Source: Saposhnikovia divaricata (Eukaryota; Streptophyta; Magnoliopsida; Apiales; Apiaceae). Taken from it: a stretch of DNA of 64,000 bases. The position numbers and the translations under genes are program-made. Positions 59,928 to 64,000 of the stretch are shown here, piece after piece; position 1 is the stretch's first letter; the number at the start of each line of letters is the position of its first letter. The DNA lies in contig CM071597.1 in NCBI GenBank assembly GCA_036435485.1, positions 173,768,147-173,832,146 on the forward strand. The letters run 5' to 3'. Below the pieces are notes generated by a model that was not told the origin of the DNA, made no database searches, and was given only the letters and a program-made list of their open reading frames with translations.

Positions 59928-62407
59928 CACAACAACAGCCTAAAAGAAGGGAATTGAAACTTGCCTGGTAGTCGAGTACGGGAAGGGGTAGTGGTAGCGG
60001 GTCCCGGTTCAGCTTGGTGATCTATAAATAGCCAAGGCATTCGGGATTAATCACTTAACATATTAAAAGTTAAGTTATACTTAATTCGAAACACGTTCTC
60101 GAGTTATCTCGTTATACCCCTTTTTAGTGGATTACTTATTATCACTGATCCGACCCGACATTCGTTCGTTAATACGACATGTCACTGCACTTATACTTGG
60201 GACATACTTAAGTCATATGAGTTCTAAGGTTCATCGTTACGAACCAATATTATACTCCGAGTTTTATCGCCCGTTTTCTAAGTGTTTTACCGAAGTTATA
60301 AAAGAGTCGTCTTTTAGGGGTTCGTTCACGTTTAACCTTGACTCGAACATTTTTAATAAATCGAAAAATACTCTTTTTGACATACGGTTTTCTTTCACAC
60401 CTTCCTTCTTACCCCTAGTATTTATTTACCAAGATTCGCCATGACGTTACATAGTTTACGTGGGTTCAATTTCAGTTACGAACTTTCGTTTACGGATTCG
60501 AACTACTTTTAGTAATTTGGTCATAATTCCTAAACCGTAAATCAAAATGCTTCGATTCTTTCGCCAAAGTGATCTATGTTCAAACATCTATCAGTAGGGT
60601 TCATTAACTTGCCAAGAACAGAGAGTTATGGCTACTGACCAGTTCGGTTTCTTAGTGTTAATGAAAATCGGGCATTACGACGGCTACGAATCGAGCGTTC
60701 TAAAATTCATTACGCAACAACCAAGCCACACCGGGCATCTAATCAACTTATACACATAATAAGCACCCAAACAAGACCAGAAGCCACTGATCTTAGTATC
60801 AAACTCATCATGTTAATCAAATCACTAAATCACTAACTAAACATGCTTATAACATGAACATAATCATAACTAAGCTAGATCCATCAAGAACATGCTTAAA
60901 ACTCAAAGTAGAGCAAGGGTTTTCAAGTCTTATACCTTCCTTGTAGTATGTAATAGCCTCACAAAGCTTGGTATTGCCCTTGGATGGCCTTAACTTAGCT
61001 AGGATCAACCATGAAAACAAGAAAAACAAAGATTAGTTCTTAGAAACACTATTCATCATCACCTTTGATGATTTATTTGAAAATGAAAGGAAGTGAATTT
61101 GAGGCTGAAATTTCTAGGGGATCTAAGCTATGATATGTAGTACTTACCCTAAAAATTAGAAGAACAAACAATGGTGGGAACCTCCTTTTCTAGCTCCTTG
61201 GCCGAAACTTTTGAAGAAAAAAAGAATGGAGAGTGTTTGCTTGGTTTCTTGATTTTTCTTTGTTCAATCTTGCATAAAGTGACTTTTTGAGAGATAATAT
61301 CTCATCTTGGTGTGTTAGTGGGGTGTGATGTCATGGATGATGAGTTTTGGAGGACAAGTGTTGTGTTTTGCATGGTTAAAAACTAACCAAGTGTTTTGAT
61401 TTCTAAGTACTAGTTATGTTCCAATTAATCTAGTTACTCTTGCCCACTTGGTTACTAGATATTTATTCTAGTAGCTTGCACAAGACTCTTGCTTCCTCTG
61501 CTTGTTTCTGTGTCCGGTTATTGCCCGTTTCGATTGATCGTTCGTGAGAATATTTCACGGATTTCTAATTAGGGTTTACCGGGAATCCTCTTTAATATTA
61601 ATACTTTCATTCTAACTTTCCAATTTATATTCCTTAAATCCATTCGTTAAATACTTAGGGCTATCAGTGTCCAGGGAACTCTCGGAGAAAATAAAAGTGC
61701 GGTTTTTCAGAATCCGACAGCTTTTACATACACTTATTTTCCCCCTGGATCACTAATACGAACTCGGAAATCCGTTCCGAATGCTTCTGTATAGTGTCGT
61801 CTCATATTCTTATATACTCCCACCAAACACTATTCATTCTGTATTCTTTACTTGTTCTCTTAGGGTGGTACAATTGTCCGTATTCTCTTTCGATCGTTCC
61901 TTAACCTTTTTACGGAACTACTGGATTAATCGTTATCGATCTGGATGACATGAGGGTATTCTCTTGCTTGAAGTTGCCATATCTTATTCCCTTAGAAGAT
62001 AGATTATTCTTACCTATGTTGTCACCCTTTAGCATTCTGCAAGACATAAACATAATAAGGTCGAATTCCATTCATTCTTTCCAAATATCAATAATTACAT
62101 TGTAGCCATAACCACTCCTCAGTGGTTTCTTACCTTCATTCTTAAATCAAATATAATAACATCCCAAAATATCAAATCCTCAAAGTTAATATCTCAATTC
62201 TTGGATTATAATAATATTTAATCCACTGTCCGGTCAAATATTATACCGAAAAGAATTTGGAATTTCTGAATTCCGATCGTCTCTGCATTCACTTATTTCC
62301 TCCGCGTATTACTAATATGACTTCGAAACATCCATATCACGTCCCGTACATAGGGTGGAGTGAAAAGTTTTCCAACTTACAAAATCACTATTCATCCACC
62401 AAATTAC

Positions 62408-62480
62408 TATGCACGTACAGGAAACACTATGCACGTACGGGAAACACTATGCACGTACGGGAAACACTATGCACGTACTC
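62408..62480. repeat. 20 bp tandem repeat in element C 5' LTR
   Basis: Unit TATGCACGTACGGGAAACAC, about 3.6 copies, one more than in the 3' LTR. Confidence 0.85.
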
Positions 62481-62746
62481 ATTTCCCTTCAAGGATCCAT
62501 TAGCTCCTTCCTGGATGGTAGATTATTTTTATTTAGGTCCTCAACCATCGAATTACTCTATTCTGACAATATACCAATGCATCAGGATCATTGTCCAAAG
62601 CAATATCCATTCATTACAATCATTGTTCTTTGAAACCACCATTCATTAGAGCTGGTGACCTTGTTATCGGAATCATTGTTCCTCATTTTATCATTACTTA
62701 ATAAAAAGTTTTAATTATATCCAAAATTTGGGGTTCTTACAAAATC

Positions 62747-63223
62747 TGACTTTACTGTATTTTTCTCATCTCCCATCGATCAATACCATGTGTGCCATAT
62801 TTCGACGTGATTTAAGAATTTTTTATTTAGTTTCTAGTTTTTATATATATATATATATTCTTACTCTAGTCTGCTATAACTTTGCTTCCGCTTTTATTTG
62901 CATGAATACTACTTTAGACGTCCTCTCGAGGATAAGTTTCTTCTTCTGTATTTAGTCCTAAATAGACCATTTTGGGATGGCAGTGTTGTTTGTTTTTCTT
63001 GTTTTTATCATTTATAAGAGTTAGTGCACATTTCATCAAATGCTTTGTACTTCAGTTCTTGTTTTGGTCTACTTGCATGGGTTATTATTAAAGATCTACT
63101 TCTATTTCTTTCCTATCCATCGTATGTGTGCCATTCTAGATTAGTTGCAGTTTCTTAGTCCACTCACATGTTTACGTTTATACTGCTCATATTTCATTGT
63201 TTTTTTCCGTATATTTTTGGCAG
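62747..63223 (+). other. Intron or 5' sequence before the DEK-domain exons
   Basis: T-rich, intron-like sequence with a short (TA)n near 62844. I find no exon. It ends in a good acceptor, ATATTTTTGGCAG. Confidence 0.5.
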
Positions 63224-63872
63224 AGTCGGAAGGAAGTTGTGAAAGGAAAGGAGAAACCTAAAGTGGAGAAGTTAAATCCTAGTGATGATGAGCTTAAGAA
63301 GGCAATTTGTGAAATTCTCAAGGAGGCAGACTTCAATACAGTAAGAAAATATTCATTAATAATCATCCCGAGGTTGTTAAATGAATACTCCTGCAGGCAG
63401 TCATTGTGGCTATTAATGTTTTACATTTAATCTCTGGATCTGCGCTGTTATATTTTATTTGATTCTTTTAAAAACTTCAAAATAGTCTCTGATGTAATTC
63501 CTTACTCTTTGGTTGCTTGCAGACTAGCTGCAAGGATATTCGGGACCAACTTGGTAAAGTTTAACAGTTGTGTTGACATGATAATGTTTAAGTTTAAATT
63601 GCATATATTATGTGCTCGTGTTTTTGACATTTAAGACATGAATAATAATACCTGAGCATTTCATGGCGTGTGCCTTTGTGTGGGAGGGAGAGAGGGGGGG
63701 TTACTTTAAATAAAATTTTAGGGGATTTATAAATGTCAAGTCTGTGACACAAGACGCTCTTTTTACAGTTGAGCGATTCAAAACGGATCTCATACCCAGA
63801 AAAGCATCTATTAGACTCATGATTGGGGAGGAGGTAACCAAATTAGATGATGAGGAAGACGAAGAAGCCTAA
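63224..63872 (+). CDS. DEK C-terminal domain of a plant DEK-type chromatin protein, last three exons
   Basis: Exons 63224-63340, 63523-63553 and 63769-63872 join in consistent phases (0, 1) with GTAAGA and GTAAAG donors and TTGCAG and TTACAG acceptors. They encode a Lys-rich lead, then NPSDDELKKAICEILKEADF, TSCKDIRDQL and ERFKTDLIPRKASIRLMIGE, and an acidic end (DDEEDEEA) before TAA at 63870-63872. This is the DEK_C fold, a helical DNA/chromatin-binding module at the end of DEK proteins, which bind nucleosomes and histones in the nucleus. The N-terminal SAP/pseudo-SAP part is not in the window. Exon 63224 starts in phase 0, whereas the candidate donor at 46594 ends in phase 1, so a direct join to the coiled-coil gene is not supported. 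Confidence 0.85.
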
Positions 63873-64000
63873 GCTGTAAAAGATGACAACCGGCTTCAGC
63901 TGCAGGGGTGAAAGTCTGACCATGTATTTGGAGATTTTACCATGAAGAGTAGTACTAAGTGGACAGCTATCGAGTTATCTTTGCAATCATTTTTAAAATT
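63873..64000 (+). other. 3' UTR of the DEK-type gene
   Basis: Follows the TAA stop. No clear AATAAA signal before the window ends. Confidence 0.4.

Larger units (their letters stand above)
46999..62741 (-). mobile_element. Element C: full-length Ty3/gypsy-like LTR retrotransposon, 15.7 kb
   Basis: LTRs at 46999-52113 and 57599-62741 flank a 5.5 kb interior. The target duplication is perfect: AAATC at 46994-46998 and 62742-62746. PBS and PPT show reverse-strand orientation. In the first ~440 bp of the LTRs I see two substitutions, so it is the youngest complete element here. Its interior is nevertheless coding-dead and collinear with that of element A, so it must have been copied with enzymes from another element. 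It separates the coiled-coil gene from the DEK-domain exons. Confidence 0.95.
57599..62741 (-). repeat. 5' LTR of element C (5143 bp)
   Basis: Near-identical direct repeat of 46999-52113. The main length differences are a longer (TA)n run at about 59883-59922, one more 20 bp unit near 62408-62480, and a short deletion near 61610. Hairpin at 58007-58025. Confidence 0.95.

Noticed and set aside
46594..63224. A direct splice from the coiled-coil exon to the DEK_C exon
   Set aside because: Donor candidates at 46594 and 46455 leave phase 1, while the DEK_C exon needs phase 0 (or phase 2 with the alternative acceptor). The join would put a stop in frame.
1..64000. CRISPR arrays, bacterial operons, tRNA or rRNA genes, organellar inserts
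   Set aside because: No spaced identical repeats with unique spacers, no Shine-Dalgarno-led gene runs, no cloverleaf or rRNA-like stretch noticed. Regular repeats here are explained by LTRs, the 173 bp array, palindrome arrays and microsatellites.

Overview
This window looks like nuclear DNA of a flowering plant, most likely a eudicot. It is AT-rich, has short exons with GT..AG introns, and is dominated by plant-type transposons nested in or beside one another. I see no bacterial, organellar or viral gene set, no rRNA or tRNA gene and no CRISPR array. Most open frames of 60-180 codons lie inside long terminal repeats (LTRs) and are not genes. The species cannot be named from the sequence alone.

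Layout, left to right. (1) 1-5525: the 3' end of a Ty3/gypsy-like LTR retrotransposon (element D, + strand), with the tail of its interior, a polypurine tract (PPT) and one ~4.7 kb LTR. (2) 5526-6494: host DNA with two possible exons. (3) 6495-21075: element A (- strand), complete but decayed, with two ~4.3 kb LTRs, a primer binding site (PBS) for initiator tRNA-Met and pol/gag remnants. (4) 21076-21777: host DNA with a possible terminal exon. (5) 21778-44286: a large CACTA (En/Spm-type) DNA transposon bounded by CACTACAAG termini and a perfect TAG/TAG target duplication. It carries pieces of at least three unrelated plant genes (trehalase, a rubredoxin-like protein, and the 2-oxoglutarate dehydrogenase E2 lipoyl region), a fourth unidentified gene fragment, and a ~173 bp tandem array, so it is a Pack-CACTA. 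Element B, a Ty3/gypsy chromovirus-like retrotransposon (27749-41266, + strand, perfect GCATC target duplication), has inserted into it. (6) 44287-46998: promoter, 5' UTR intron and exons of a coiled-coil protein gene, with a 314 bp MITE in the last visible exon. (7) 46999-62741: element C (- strand, 15.7 kb, perfect AAATC target duplication), the youngest LTR element by LTR similarity. (8) 62742-64000: the last three exons of a DEK-type chromatin protein gene, ending at 63872.

The retrotransposons share a build: LTRs of 3.6-5.1 kb, a TGGTATCA-type PBS, a GGAGGGGAG-type PPT and a ~5.5-6.2 kb interior that no longer encodes gag-pol. They look like non-autonomous derivatives of the Tekay/Del chromovirus lineage, mobilised in trans. 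The only sizeable open pol piece is the integrase-chromodomain end of element B, and it is broken by a 19 bp tandem duplication. The most unusual features are the doubled 3' end in element B, the pol fragment lying ahead of gag in A and C, the mosaic LTR of D, the palindrome arrays in the LTRs, and the gene-fragment cargo of the Pack-CACTA.
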